Part shown: positions 8,199 to 17,205 of the stretch, piece after piece
How positions within the stretch are numbered: the first letter of the stretch is position 1
Layout of the letters: every line of letters starts with the position of its first letter
Assembly: GCF_000332115.1 (NCBI RefSeq)
Contig: NC_020156.1
Span: forward strand, 1,612,001-1,676,000
Reading direction: 5' to 3'
Length of the DNA stretch: 64,000 nt
DNA from: Nonlabens dokdonensis DSW-6
GTDB lineage: Bacteria; Bacteroidota; Bacteroidia; Flavobacteriales; Flavobacteriaceae
The notes under the pieces: model-generated
The model's database searches: none
Told to the model about the DNA's origin: nothing
Seen by the model: only the letters and a program-made list of their open reading frames with translations
Made by a program: the position numbers and the translations under genes

Positions 8199-11021
8199 CT
8201 ATGCGCTTTTTAAATTACCTTTTTTAAATTTCAGTGCCTCGAGTGCCGCTTCATTTATTTTATCAGAAGCATGATCAGAAGCCTGTATAAGTAATTGATA
8301 AGAATAATTATCTTCTTGAAACTTAAGAAGCTCAATGACTTTTAATACTATGGGTTCATCCTCTATCAATATTAGGGTCCTAATGCAATCTTCTTTGCTT
8401 TGTAAAGTAATATGATTGTGGTAATCGGTAGACTCTTGATTAGGAGCTGATAGACCACTTTCTAGTAATGGCAAAAGAAGCGATTTAAGATTACGTCCCA
8501 GCAATCCATCTAGGTATTCCATAGCGTGAATTTGAGAATCTTTTGTCTCGCTTTTTAGGCCTTTGTAAGCAACAAACACATCTTCTGGATTATAATATAA
8601 AGCCAGTAAGTTGAAAATCCTTTTCAGGTTAAGCTCAAGAGAACTTTTAACTTGTTGTATTAAATGAGAACGACTAGTCTTTATAGATAGCGATACATTT
8701 TTATTCTCAGGTAATTTAGATCGTTCCACAATACGAAGAGAGAAATAGCAACTCAGTAACTCTCTATAAAGTTTTGACTCACTAGAAATCATAGATTTTA
8801 AAGTCCGAATAGTTATATTGTATTCTACTCCAGTTTTACGCCAGTCATAAAGAAGATCAGAGGTTTTTGTTCTTATTGTAAAGTTGCCTCGTTGACTCAT
8901 TTTAAATAAAGTTCTATAGGATTTTTCAGTATGAATTTTGCTAACTATTATAGGAATTTGTGATCTCTGTTTTGCGTTTATATTAAAATCCTTATATTTT
9001 TTGTAAAGCTGAGGTATAATGGCATTACCAAAACCAGAGATGGCTTTAATACTGCTTTCGCGAAAAGCGATATCTTCCAACTCTTTATATAGAATGGGAA
9101 GAAATTTTTCTCTAGCCGTTTCTCCAGCAGCTAGAAGTGCTGCATTCTTAAGGATAGGATTAGGATGTTTTAGATAACGAAAAATAATTTCGTGATAACG
9201 AGATCTTTTTATATAACCTAAAGTTTCAATTACTCGAGCAATTTCTGATACTCGCAGGTCGCCTCCCTTGTTTCCCATTTCATCTATAAAGACTTTAACC
9301 CTTAAATTCAGATTGTACTTAGCAGCAAGTCTTGGATTGTCTTCAGACTCTCTAGCTAGACACAAAAGTGCTGCTGTAGATATAAATTCGTCGTCATAGT
9401 TGAGGTACTGCTCAAAAAACTGATGTGAGATTTTATCTTGAGATAATAAATACTTCATAGTCGCAACTATAAGTTCATCATCTTTAATGTAAATAAAGTC
9501 TTGAACTTTAACCTGTGGCTTCTTAGTGACATAAGAGAGGTTTTCAATGACAGCAGCTTTAATTTGATGATTTTCATGATCAAGTAACTTTAATACGTCT
9601 TCTCTTATAGAAGGATGAGCGACTTCAGGAAGCCTTTTAATCATTAGTAAAATATCCTTTTCTGATCCTGATTGAAAAATAATACGCATATTTTCTCTGA
9701 TGCGCGAAGAAGACTTTTTAGAATTCCCTAAATTTTCATTCATCATGATACTTTCTTTAAAAGTACCTAAGTATGTTTCTCTTACTTTAAAAACGATGTA
9801 AATCCATGTAATGACTACCGCTATAGTGATAGCTGTAATGTACTGAGCTGATAGGTCTAAACCTTTAATTACAAAAATCAACAAGAAACCTGCAATACCT
9901 GTAGCGAGACTATCTACAACTACATCAATAAAGGTTTTGGTTTTATTTTTAACACTTGCTGGAATAGGTAAAGAGAGCAGTTCTACCGCACTTTTATGTA
10001 ATGATTGTTTCAAGCTGCCATCTAGTCCTTTTATTATTATTACAATCCATAATTCAGGAAAGACTAATAAACCCAAACAGAGCAAAACGATTCCTACGGG
10101 AAGAGCGATAAGACTCACGCTTATATCTGTGTTTTCAAGTATTTTATTAGTAATGAATAGCTGGATCAATAAGGAGATAATATTAAAAGTACTGAACCAA
10201 AATCCAAAAAACGAGGCTAAATCTTGTGGATCGGGAATATTTGCAGCAGCGATATAACTGAATTGATAGTCGACTAATTTTGCTACGAGTACTCCTAAAC
10301 CTATAACAGCAGCGAGATAGGTAAGGTGCTTTGATTTATAAATAAGCTTTACGGAGGACTCTGTAGAAACTGTTGCACGTTCCTTTCTTTTAAACCTACT
10401 TAAAGTTTGTACTCTAGTTTTCCATACACGTTCAAAAACAATTATACAGGAAGCGATCAATAATCCAGCTAATATCATTAACGCGCCATTACCTAAAGTA
10501 GCCGCTGCAATTGATGTTATATAACCACCAGCGATTCCACCAGCAATTCCACCAGCTCCTATAAACCCAAATAACCTTTTGGCCTCACGCACATTGAACA
10601 CCACGTTTGCTAAAACCCAAAATTGAGAGGTCGCGAGTAGTGCAAACATTCCCACCATGGTGTAAAATAAGTAAACAAAAAACGGTGTTACCCAATCAAA
10701 AGCTACTATAAATCCCATGATCACAAATCCCAGTGAGAACAACCCTAGCGTTGCTCTTATAATGTAGCGCAGCGGGAATTTTTCAAGAGATTTATTGTAG
10801 AAATAAGAAACTATTACAGCTGTTACAGCAATTATTATAAATGCTACAGATAGATTATCTGCACCGAGCTGGGATAAAAAAAGCGCACTAACTGTAGGTT
10901 TAACTATCAGTAGCGCGCATATAATTAAAAATATATACAGCTGCATTAATAGGGAAATCGACTCTTCGCCTTCCCTAATATCAAAAAATTTATGTGCCTG
11001 TTGTAATAATGACTTCATCAT
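8199..11021 (-). CDS. ATP/ADP translocase-like transporter fused to HEAT repeats
   Basis: A 940-residue fusion. Residues about 20-425 contain around 12 hydrophobic segments and resemble the Npt1/Npt2 nucleotide transporter family. The clearest match is the stretch around residues 130-165, SQFWVLANVVFNVREAKRLF then a Gly-Ala-rich FIGAGGIAGG. Residues about 440-930 are soluble, with repeated helical units typical of HEAT repeats (for example VAHPSIREDVLKLLDHENHQ and KHPNPILKNAALLAAGE). The family exchanges nucleotides in intracellular bacteria and plastids. Free-living Bacteroidota carry such fusions, whose substrate is not known to me. It overlaps the upstream minus-strand hydrolase gene by 32 bp, so the two form an operon. 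A variant palindrome lies within the HEAT part. Confidence 0.8.
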   Translation of the reverse strand: MMKSLLQQAHKFFDIREGEESISLLMQLYIFLIICALLIVKPTVSALFLSQLGADNLSVAFIIIAVTAVIVSYFYNKSLEKFPLRYIIRATLGLFSLGFVIMGFIVAFDWVTPFFVYLFYTMVGMFALLATSQFWVLANVVFNVREAKRLFGFIGAGGIAGGIAGGYITSIAAATLGNGALMILAGLLIASCIIVFERVWKTRVQTLSRFKRKERATVSTESSVKLIYKSKHLTYLAAVIGLGVLVAKLVDYQFSYIAAANIPDPQDLASFFGFWFSTFNIISLLIQLFITNKILENTDISVSLIALPVGIVLLCLGLLVFPELWIVIIIKGLDGSLKQSLHKSAVELLSLPIPASVKNKTKTFIDVVVDSLATGIAGFLLIFVIKGLDLSAQYITAITIAVVITWIYIVFKVRETYLGTFKESIMMNENLGNSKKSSSRIRENMRIIFQSGSEKDILLMIKRLPEVAHPSIREDVLKLLDHENHQIKAAVIENLSYVTKKPQVKVQDFIYIKDDELIVATMKYLLSQDKISHQFFEQYLNYDDEFISTAALLCLARESEDNPRLAAKYNLNLRVKVFIDEMGNKGGDLRVSEIARVIETLGYIKRSRYHEIIFRYLKHPNPILKNAALLAAGETAREKFLPILYKELEDIAFRESSIKAISGFGNAIIPQLYKKYKDFNINAKQRSQIPIIVSKIHTEKSYRTLFKMSQRGNFTIRTKTSDLLYDWRKTGVEYNITIRTLKSMISSESKLYRELLSCYFSLRIVERSKLPENKNVSLSIKTSRSHLIQQVKSSLELNLKRIFNLLALYYNPEDVFVAYKGLKSETKDSQIHAMEYLDGLLGRNLKSLLLPLLESGLSAPNQESTDYHNHITLQSKEDCIRTLILIEDEPIVLKVIELLKFQEDNYSYQLLIQASDHASDKINEAALEALKFKKGNLKSA
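9054..9069. repeat. Variant dispersed palindrome (inside the HEAT region)
   Basis: gctttcgcgaaaagcg, the core with one altered or extra A in the right arm. On the coding strand it reads A-F-R-E-S, the same frame as the copy in hemW. Confidence 0.7.
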
Positions 11022-11940
11022 CTATTGAATCAGGAGCCAAGGTAGCATTTTGATCCATGGCAAGCTCTGCTGGCTTTACTAAATTTCTTATAATTTGTTC
11101 ACCTCTTGGACTTTCAACCATAGCAACAAGAATGTATTTCTTACCTCTTGCCTCATCTATTACAAGAATAGAATCACAATGCCAGTTTTTCCATGAGCCA
11201 CTTTTTCTATATAGTGTAGCTTCTGGAGCAATGACATCAAGCGTATTCACAAATTTATGGTGTAAACCAGGATTTACTAAGTACTTCAGCATTTGAGCAC
11301 TGCGCTTTTCACTTATCAATTGGCCAGTTGCCAGCTGATAATAAAATTTTGCAACAGCGTCTGTGGTAGCCGCATGGCTTAATCCTCTAATAGGTTCTGG
11401 ATTACGTTTACCTTGCGCGGCATAGCGTTTTCCTACCCATAATCCACCATTTCCATCTTTGTCGTAAAATGGATTTTCAGGATTACACATTAAGTCCTCA
11501 ATACGTTGAAATCCTACACGATCAATCATGCGTGTAGAAGCTGCGTTGTTAGATTTATTAATCATTAACCACATATCGTTCTGCACAGTTTTAGTGAGGC
11601 GTAAATCTCCTTCTTCTATGGCATCAATCGCAGCGTAAAGTACAGCGATTTTAGGCATGCTTGCGGCATACATCATGTGATCACCATTAATATTTGCATA
11701 TTTTATATTGTTCTCGTCAGAAAGGTCAACTAAACTTATGGACATACGCTTTTGTTGGATCAATCTAGTCCAATTCTTATTAGCGTGAATTTGATCTTGA
11801 AGTGCTAGTTGTAAACCAGCATCTTGAAAATTTATAACCTCAGGTTGAGGATCACCAGTTGGAACTAATGGAAATTTATCCGTTCCAAACGACACGTTAA
11901 TCGCCAGTAAACTGAAGAGAAACATTAGGTTTTTTAACAT
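10990..11940 (-). CDS. Class A beta-lactamase-like serine hydrolase
   Basis: A 316-residue exported protein; residues 1-19 are a signal peptide (ends SFG). All three motifs are intact: S94-M-P-K97, S130-N-N132 and K246-S-G248, and the length suits the class A fold. The glutamate of the omega-loop ExxLN motif is not obvious, so a peptidase or esterase is as likely as a beta-lactamase. It is first in a minus-strand operon with the HEAT-fused transporter (32-bp overlap). Together with the gene at 6876-8126, two different SxxK hydrolases flank the transporter gene. Confidence 0.84.
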   Translation of the reverse strand: MLKNLMFLFSLLAINVSFGTDKFPLVPTGDPQPEVINFQDAGLQLALQDQIHANKNWTRLIQQKRMSISLVDLSDENNIKYANINGDHMMYAASMPKIAVLYAAIDAIEEGDLRLTKTVQNDMWLMINKSNNAASTRMIDRVGFQRIEDLMCNPENPFYDKDGNGGLWVGKRYAAQGKRNPEPIRGLSHAATTDAVAKFYYQLATGQLISEKRSAQMLKYLVNPGLHHKFVNTLDVIAPEATLYRKSGSWKNWHCDSILVIDEARGKKYILVAMVESPRGEQIIRNLVKPAELAMDQNATLAPDSIDDEVIITTGT

Positions 11941-12076
11941 AGTTATATTTAGTTTTAAGATTATATAATAATATAAGTAATAACTGCCACGAATATAAAT
12001 TTATTGTGATATTTAACACTCTTAAAATCAAGATTTAACAGTTATTCACAAAATAAGATACTTTTTGTCTAAAGGC

Positions 12077-12109
12077 TTGATTTTACTACTGTTTTAACGA
12101 TTACTTTTG
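12077..12109 (+). promoter_or_regulatory. Bacteroidota-type promoter abutting hemW
   Basis: A TAnnTTTG box (TACTTTTG) at 12102-12109 with a ttg at 12077-12079, 22 nt upstream. The box ends 5 nt before the hemW ATG at 12115, the same spacing as at the promoter for the gene at 3967, suggesting a very short or absent leader. Confidence 0.5.
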
Positions 12110-12114
12110 TGCTC

Positions 12115-13248
12115 ATGAGCGGTATTTACATCCACATTCCTTTTTGTAAACAAGCATGTCACTATTGTGACTTCCATTTCAGCACTAATTTGAAATATAA
12201 AGCTGGTATAATTGATGCTATTTGTGATGAATTACGCTTTCGCGAAAGCGAATATAAAAACACATTTGTACAAACCATTTACTTTGGTGGAGGAACACCT
12301 AGTGTCCTAGAAACTCAAGAAATCGAAAAAATATTACAAGTAGTTGACGATCATTATCATGTTAATGAAAAGGCAGAAATCACCCTTGAGGCAAATCCAG
12401 ACGATCTCACTCTTGAAAAGATTATTGCATTTTCTAAAACAAGAATTAATAGGCTTTCTATAGGCGTACAAAGCTTTTTTGAAGAAGATTTGAAATTGAT
12501 GAATCGTGCGCACAATGCCGCCGAAGCAGAATCTTGTATAAAAGAAGCAGTAAAATATTTCCCAAATATTTCCATAGACTTGATTTATGGTATTCCAGGT
12601 ATGAGCAATGATCGATGGAGAGAAAATTTGTACAAAGCCATCAGTTTAAAAGTCCCTCACATTTCTAGTTATGCGCTTACCGTAGAAGAAAACACAGCGC
12701 TTAAATCATTTATTGAAAAAGGGATTGTACCGCAAGTAGAAGATGAGGTGGCACAGGAGCATTTCAATATTCTTCTTGATGTGATGCAGTTGCATAGTTT
12801 TGAGAATTATGAGTTTTCTAATTTTGGAAAACAAGGTTTTTTCTCTGAGAATAATACAGCTTACTGGACTGGTAAAAGTTATATAGGGATAGGGCCCAGT
12901 GCGCATAGCTTTGACGGTAAAAGACGTGGCTGGAACATTAATAACAATGTAAAATACATGAAGGCTATTCAAGCTGGAGAGTTACCTATGGAAACAGAAG
13001 AACTTACTTTGGTCGATCAATATAACGAATATATTATGACAGGTTTGCGTACTATTTATGGAGTTTCTCTGGAAAAAATTGAACGCGATTATGGCGCTAA
13101 TTTCAAGGATTATCTTTTAAAACAAGCGCAAGAATATTTAAAAGATCACTTGTTATATTTAGATGGCGACACGTTACTAGTAACTAGAAAGGGAAAATTT
13201 CTTAGTGACGGCATTGCAAGTGAACTCTTTATGTTAAATTTGAGTTGA
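12115..13248 (+). CDS. hemW: HemW, radical SAM heme chaperone
   Basis: A 377-residue radical SAM protein. C11, C15 and C18 form the CxxxCxxC cluster motif followed by DF (C-H-Y-C-D-F), a signature of the HemW/HemN group. A Gly-rich stretch, YFGGGTPS, and the pattern SIGVQSF follow. HemW proteins lack coproporphyrinogen oxidase activity and are thought to deliver heme; older annotation calls them oxygen-independent coproporphyrinogen oxidases. I chose the ATG at 12115; a GTG two codons upstream lies within the promoter box. A palindrome copy encodes R-F-R-E-S-E at about residues 41-46, in a surface-type charged segment. Confidence 0.92.
   Translation: MSGIYIHIPFCKQACHYCDFHFSTNLKYKAGIIDAICDELRFRESEYKNTFVQTIYFGGGTPSVLETQEIEKILQVVDDHYHVNEKAEITLEANPDDLTLEKIIAFSKTRINRLSIGVQSFFEEDLKLMNRAHNAAEAESCIKEAVKYFPNISIDLIYGIPGMSNDRWRENLYKAISLKVPHISSYALTVEENTALKSFIEKGIVPQVEDEVAQEHFNILLDVMQLHSFENYEFSNFGKQGFFSENNTAYWTGKSYIGIGPSAHSFDGKRRGWNINNNVKYMKAIQAGELPMETEELTLVDQYNEYIMTGLRTIYGVSLEKIERDYGANFKDYLLKQAQEYLKDHLLYLDGDTLLVTRKGKFLSDGIASELFMLNLS
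12235..12250. repeat. Dispersed palindrome copy 3 (inside hemW)
   Basis: Perfect 16-mer, read in frame as R-F-R-E-S. Confidence 0.95.
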
Positions 13249-13267
13249 TTAAAAAACTAACCAACTC

Positions 13268-13852
13268 ATGGAAACCCAACAAGAATATAAAGATAGAATT
13301 CAATTACCATTTACATTTGATGTTGATCGATTGCTTAAAGAAGCGCACGACTTAAAAAAGGAGCATTACGAATATTATAAAGTGATTCCATTGCGGTCGC
13401 CTGCACATCTAGTAGACGCTTCTATACCTTTTCCACCACCAGCAGATGATTATGCAGACGGCACTTGGTGTGACTGGATGGATACAGCAGCTATGGAAAA
13501 ATCACCTTATTTAAAAAGTGTTGTTAGTCGGTTTGAAGAGTATACTAAAGTTCATTTAGTGCGTTTGTTGTTTCTTGCTCCTAACTCTGTTGTTCAAGAA
13601 CATACTGATCCTACTCTCGCGCTGGAAGAAGAAAAATCGATGATACGATTAACCATTCCTATAGATAATAATGAAGGCGTAGAATTTTATCTTAATAATA
13701 CAATGGTTCCTATGAAAGTAGGAGAATGTTGGTATTTAAGACTTTCAGATCCTCATCGTGTGATCAACAATGGCTCATCAGACCGCATCAATTTAACTAT
13801 CGATGTAATTCCTAATGATAAAATTATTGAGCTTATTGAGAAAGCTTCTTAG
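13268..13852 (+). CDS. Aspartyl/asparaginyl beta-hydroxylase-like protein
   Basis: A 194-residue soluble protein without a signal peptide. It carries an H112-T-D114 pair and a later H163 (DPHRV), which fit the iron-binding facial triad of Fe(II)/2-oxoglutarate dioxygenases. R173, in the stretch SDRINLTIDV, is placed to bind 2-oxoglutarate. This pattern is typical of the aspartyl/asparaginyl hydroxylase domain family (PF05118). Its substrate cannot be deduced. It follows hemW by 19 nt and is probably co-transcribed. Confidence 0.72.
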   Translation: METQQEYKDRIQLPFTFDVDRLLKEAHDLKKEHYEYYKVIPLRSPAHLVDASIPFPPPADDYADGTWCDWMDTAAMEKSPYLKSVVSRFEEYTKVHLVRLLFLAPNSVVQEHTDPTLALEEEKSMIRLTIPIDNNEGVEFYLNNTMVPMKVGECWYLRLSDPHRVINNGSSDRINLTIDVIPNDKIIELIEKAS

Positions 13853-13884
13853 TTTTTAGATTCTAATAATCCATTTTTACTACT

Positions 13885-14703
13885 ATGAGAAGATTACTTC
13901 TGTTATTGTCCATTTCCCTATTTCTTTATTCCTGTCAAGAAGAAGAGCAACTTACTCGTATCAATTACGATGAAATGACTGATTTGATCATGGCAAATAA
14001 CTTCACCATGCCGGATGATGTTAAGTATTATGACCAAAATGGCAATCTACTTTCTAAAGAAGGAAAAGAAGCGCTATCTAATGATTTGCCTTATGCAAAC
14101 TGGTTTATTAATGATGAGAATGTTTTACGTAAAGTCGAGTTCCAAGATTTAGAAACCGCAATGACCGCTCTTAAAAAAGAACCTATTTTTAGAGATATTA
14201 ATCAAGTGAATTGCGATAATTTGAATCGTATATTAGAACGTATTCATGACAGAGATCAAGATAATCGCGGTGATAACATGATCGATGAAGAAGTGGACCA
14301 GCGCAATCTTACCGCCATAGAACAGATTCTAGAAAAATGTGGGATGCCTACTATAGAAACAGCTGGAGAAAAAGGAATGAGTGCCATATGGCTTGTGATA
14401 CAGCACGCCAGTGCAGACAAGAGAACAGAATATTTCCCTGAACTACTTAAAGCGGCTGAAAACGGTGATCTAGAACGTCAAGATATCGCTTTAATGCAAG
14501 ACCGCATGTTGATGGATGCAGGAAAACCTCAATTATACGGTTCTCAAATCATGATGAACGAAGACGGCACTTATGAACTTTACGACCTCAAAGAACCAGA
14601 AAAGGTAGATGCTAGAAGAGCCATTATGGGATTAGGTCCGTTGTCAGATTATGTTTCATATTGGGGACTAACCTTTGATGTGAAACAAGTCGCTGATAAT
14701 TAA
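13885..14703 (+). CDS. DUF6624-type lipoprotein
   Basis: A 272-residue lipoprotein: the signal ends in a lipobox (L-Y-S-C17) and the cysteine is followed by acidic residues (QEEEQ), a pattern linked to surface display in Bacteroidota. The C-terminal half, about residues 130-260, has the hallmarks of the DUF6624 domain: AIWLVIQHA, a DRxLMDAGKPQLYGSQ stretch and a closing RRAIMGLGPLSDY. No catalytic activity is known for the domain. It lies 32 nt behind the hydroxylase gene on the same strand. Confidence 0.72.
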   Translation: MRRLLLLLSISLFLYSCQEEEQLTRINYDEMTDLIMANNFTMPDDVKYYDQNGNLLSKEGKEALSNDLPYANWFINDENVLRKVEFQDLETAMTALKKEPIFRDINQVNCDNLNRILERIHDRDQDNRGDNMIDEEVDQRNLTAIEQILEKCGMPTIETAGEKGMSAIWLVIQHASADKRTEYFPELLKAAENGDLERQDIALMQDRMLMDAGKPQLYGSQIMMNEDGTYELYDLKEPEKVDARRAIMGLGPLSDYVSYWGLTFDVKQVADN

Positions 14704-14780
14704 TCTCACAAACTTTCAATTGCCTCTTTTTTAATTCGTTAGTTTTCTATAAATTTAGACTAACAATCAAACCAAACATT

Positions 14781-14885
14781 ATGGAGGCGGCTAGATATTT
14801 TATTATCGGTATTACATTGGTAATCGTTTTATTATTAGTTTTTTCATTTATTAAAAACCGCAAGAAAAAGAAACGCATTAAATGA
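14781..14885 (+). CDS. 34-residue single-span membrane peptide
   Basis: A short reading frame starting ATG at 14781. It has a short N-terminus (MEAARY), one hydrophobic helix at about residues 7-24, and a strongly basic tail (KNRKKKKRIK), as in many bacterial small membrane proteins with the N-terminus out. It lies alone between two longer genes, 77 nt after the previous stop. A near-consensus promoter box (TAAATTTA at 14750-14757) precedes it. Function unknown; the helix-plus-basic-tail pattern argues against chance, but the size leaves real doubt. Confidence 0.5.
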   Translation: MEAARYFIIGITLVIVLLLVFSFIKNRKKKKRIK

Positions 14886-15020
14886 TTCCTTTTTTGCTTG
14901 CAGGTGCCCGTCTCAAGCTTTAGCCATCTTTAGAAACAATTATTCAGCTAGCTTTGTTAATCAATTCTAGTTTTCTTTGTCGTCTATGGCGCTATTCTTA
15001 CCTTGCTGTTTATAGTAAAT

Positions 15021-15038
15021 CCGCTTTCGCGAAAGCGG
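15021..15038. repeat. Dispersed palindrome copy 4 (18 bp, intergenic)
   Basis: ccgctttcgcgaaagcgg, in the 194-nt gap between the 34-residue peptide gene and the M24 aminopeptidase gene. The same gap has a TAGCTTTG promoter-like box at 14949-14956 and nothing else I recognise. Confidence 0.95.
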
Positions 15039-15079
15039 AATTAAAAAATAACAACACCGTCTAATTACATAATTTTTCT

Positions 15080-16372
15080 ATGAAATATCTATCTATAAAT
15101 GCTAAGCTTTTTATTAAAAACAGAAAGAACTTTATGGCAAAAATGAAGCCTTCTAGTCTTGCTGTTTTTAATTCTAACGACGTTTTTACTACTGGTGCAG
15201 ATAGTACATTACCTTTTACTCAAAATCGAGATCTTTTTTACCTAAGTGGAGCAGATCAAGAAAATACGATTCTTGTTCTTTTTCCTGACTGTCCAGATCC
15301 TGCACATAGAGAAGTGCTTTTTGTAACAGAAACTAATGCGCATATAGCTGTTTGGGAAGGTGAGAAATTAACTAAAGAAAAAGCTACTGAGGTTACAGGA
15401 ATTAAAACCGTTTACTGGTTAAAGGACTTTGATAAAAAGTTTTTTGAAATGATGACGCAATGCGATACAGTTTATTTCAATACTAACGAGCATTACCGTC
15501 AGTCGGTAGAGATTGAAACAAGAGATGATCGTTTTATTAAGAAAACTAAAGCGCAATATCCTGCTCATAATTATGCAAAATCGGCTCCTATTCTTCAAAG
15601 ATTGCGAGCAGTTAAAGATTCTATTGAGATCGATTTAATGCAACAAGCTTGCGATATTACAAATGCAGGTTTCCGTCGTGTGTTGAACTTTTTAAAGCCT
15701 GGTGTTATGGAATACGAAGTAGAGGCTGAGTTTTTACATGAATTTATAAGAAGACGCAGCGATGGATTTGCTTATACGCCTATAATTGCGAGTGGCAATA
15801 ATGCAAATGTACTGCACTACATAGAAAACAATCAAGAATGTAAAGATGGCGATCTAATGTTGATTGATGCTGGAGCACAATACGCAAATTATGCCAGCGA
15901 TATGTCCAGGACTATTCCTGTAAATGGACGCTTTACTGAAAGACAAAAACAAGTTTATGACGCCGTGTTACGAGTAAAAAATGACGCAACTAAAATGCTT
16001 GTTCCAGGAACTTTATGGAAAGAATATCATGTTGAGGTAGGGAAATTAATGACCAAAGAGCTATTAAGCTTAGGCCTGCTCGACAAAGCAGATGTTCAAA
16101 ATGAAGATCCTAACTGGCCAGCTTATAAAAAGTACTTTATGCACGGTACTTCTCACCACATAGGATTAGATACTCATGACTATGGAATTCTGTGGGAACC
16201 TATGCAGGCTGGTAATGTTTTTACTGTTGAACCAGGAATTTACATTCCTGAAGAAGGTTTCGGTATCAGGTTAGAAGATGATGTAGTGATCAATGAGTCT
16301 GGTGCACCATTTAACCTAATGAGAGATATTCCTATAGAAACAGAAGAAATAGAAGAAATAATGAATGCTTAA
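15080..16372 (+). CDS. pepP: Xaa-Pro aminopeptidase (M24B, aminopeptidase P family)
   Basis: A 430-residue cytosolic metallopeptidase that removes N-terminal residues preceding proline. The two-metal centre is complete: D263 (LIDAGAQ), D274 (ASDMSRT), H359 (GTSHHIGLDTHD), E384 (VEPGIY) and E399 (RLEDD). An N-terminal creatinase-like domain occupies about residues 15-170. Length and motif spacing match the family. It has no signal peptide, although the first 20 residues are basic. The gene starts 41 nt after a palindrome copy. Confidence 0.9.
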   Translation: MKYLSINAKLFIKNRKNFMAKMKPSSLAVFNSNDVFTTGADSTLPFTQNRDLFYLSGADQENTILVLFPDCPDPAHREVLFVTETNAHIAVWEGEKLTKEKATEVTGIKTVYWLKDFDKKFFEMMTQCDTVYFNTNEHYRQSVEIETRDDRFIKKTKAQYPAHNYAKSAPILQRLRAVKDSIEIDLMQQACDITNAGFRRVLNFLKPGVMEYEVEAEFLHEFIRRRSDGFAYTPIIASGNNANVLHYIENNQECKDGDLMLIDAGAQYANYASDMSRTIPVNGRFTERQKQVYDAVLRVKNDATKMLVPGTLWKEYHVEVGKLMTKELLSLGLLDKADVQNEDPNWPAYKKYFMHGTSHHIGLDTHDYGILWEPMQAGNVFTVEPGIYIPEEGFGIRLEDDVVINESGAPFNLMRDIPIETEEIEEIMNA

Positions 16373-16401
16373 TTCTTAATTTCTAATTCAACTTCAGGAC
16401 C

Positions 16402-17181
16402 ATGGAGAAAAGCACTTTAAAAGTTTCTTTAATTCAAACGGAACTTCTTTGGGAAAGCCCTAAAGAAAATTTAGATCGTTTTTCTATTAAATTAGAACAG
16501 CTTTACGGACTTACAGATCTAGTGATACTGCCAGAAATGTTTACTACTGGTTTTTCTATGAAACCAGAAGAACTTGCAAGCGACGCATCAATTCTAGATT
16601 ATTTAAAGAAACATGCTGTAAAAGGAAATATTGCTATCTACGGGAGTGTGATGTTTAAAGAAAACGATTCTTTTGTGAATCGAGGTATTTTCATGAGGCC
16701 AGATGGCTCTTGTGCGATTTACGATAAACGTCATACATTTACTCTTGCTGGTGAGCATGAGGTTTATGATTCTGGAAAAAATCCTGTTATAGCCGAATAT
16801 TTAGGCTGGAAATTCAACCTGCAGATATGTTACGATTTGCGCTTTCCAGTTTTTGCAAGAAATACTCAAGATTATGATGTAATTATATTTGTTGCAAACT
16901 GGCCAGTACCTCGTGTAAATGCATGGGATGCTTTACTCAAAGCTCGAGCAATTGAGAATATGAGTTATTCTATAGGAGTTAATAGGGTAGGTAAAGACGG
17001 CACAGGAATGGATTATAGCGGTCATTCACAAGTGTATGATGTTTTAGGTAATGAGCTTATAATTCACCCTTGGGAAACTGAAGAAGTAAAAACGGTAGAA
17101 ATTCATAAATCCGAAATAGAAACTTATAGGTCTAAACTCAAGTTTCTTGAAGATAGAGACGATTTCATTTTAAAGCATTAG
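16402..17181 (+). CDS. Nitrilase-superfamily amidase (omega-amidase type)
   Basis: A 259-residue carbon-nitrogen hydrolase with the catalytic triad E45 (ILPEMFTTGFSM), K109 (YDKRHTF) and C143 (LQICYDLRFP). The sequence around these residues resembles YafV/omega-amidase, which deaminates alpha-ketoglutaramate and alpha-ketosuccinamate, products of glutamine and asparagine transamination. A YbdL-type methionine aminotransferase, the usual partner in the methionine salvage context, is encoded at 44.8 kb. It follows the aminopeptidase by 29 nt and converges with a minus-strand gene 24 nt downstream. Confidence 0.83.
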   Translation: MEKSTLKVSLIQTELLWESPKENLDRFSIKLEQLYGLTDLVILPEMFTTGFSMKPEELASDASILDYLKKHAVKGNIAIYGSVMFKENDSFVNRGIFMRPDGSCAIYDKRHTFTLAGEHEVYDSGKNPVIAEYLGWKFNLQICYDLRFPVFARNTQDYDVIIFVANWPVPRVNAWDALLKARAIENMSYSIGVNRVGKDGTGMDYSGHSQVYDVLGNELIIHPWETEEVKTVEIHKSEIETYRSKLKFLEDRDDFILKH

Positions 17182-17205
17182 CAAAAAATAGTTGAGGCAA
17201 TTCAA

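Noticed and set aside
7201..11300. Antibiotic-resistance island from the two beta-lactamase-like genes
   Set aside because: Base composition and palindrome content match the surroundings, no mobile-element genes are present, and the SxxK motifs equally fit housekeeping envelope hydrolases.
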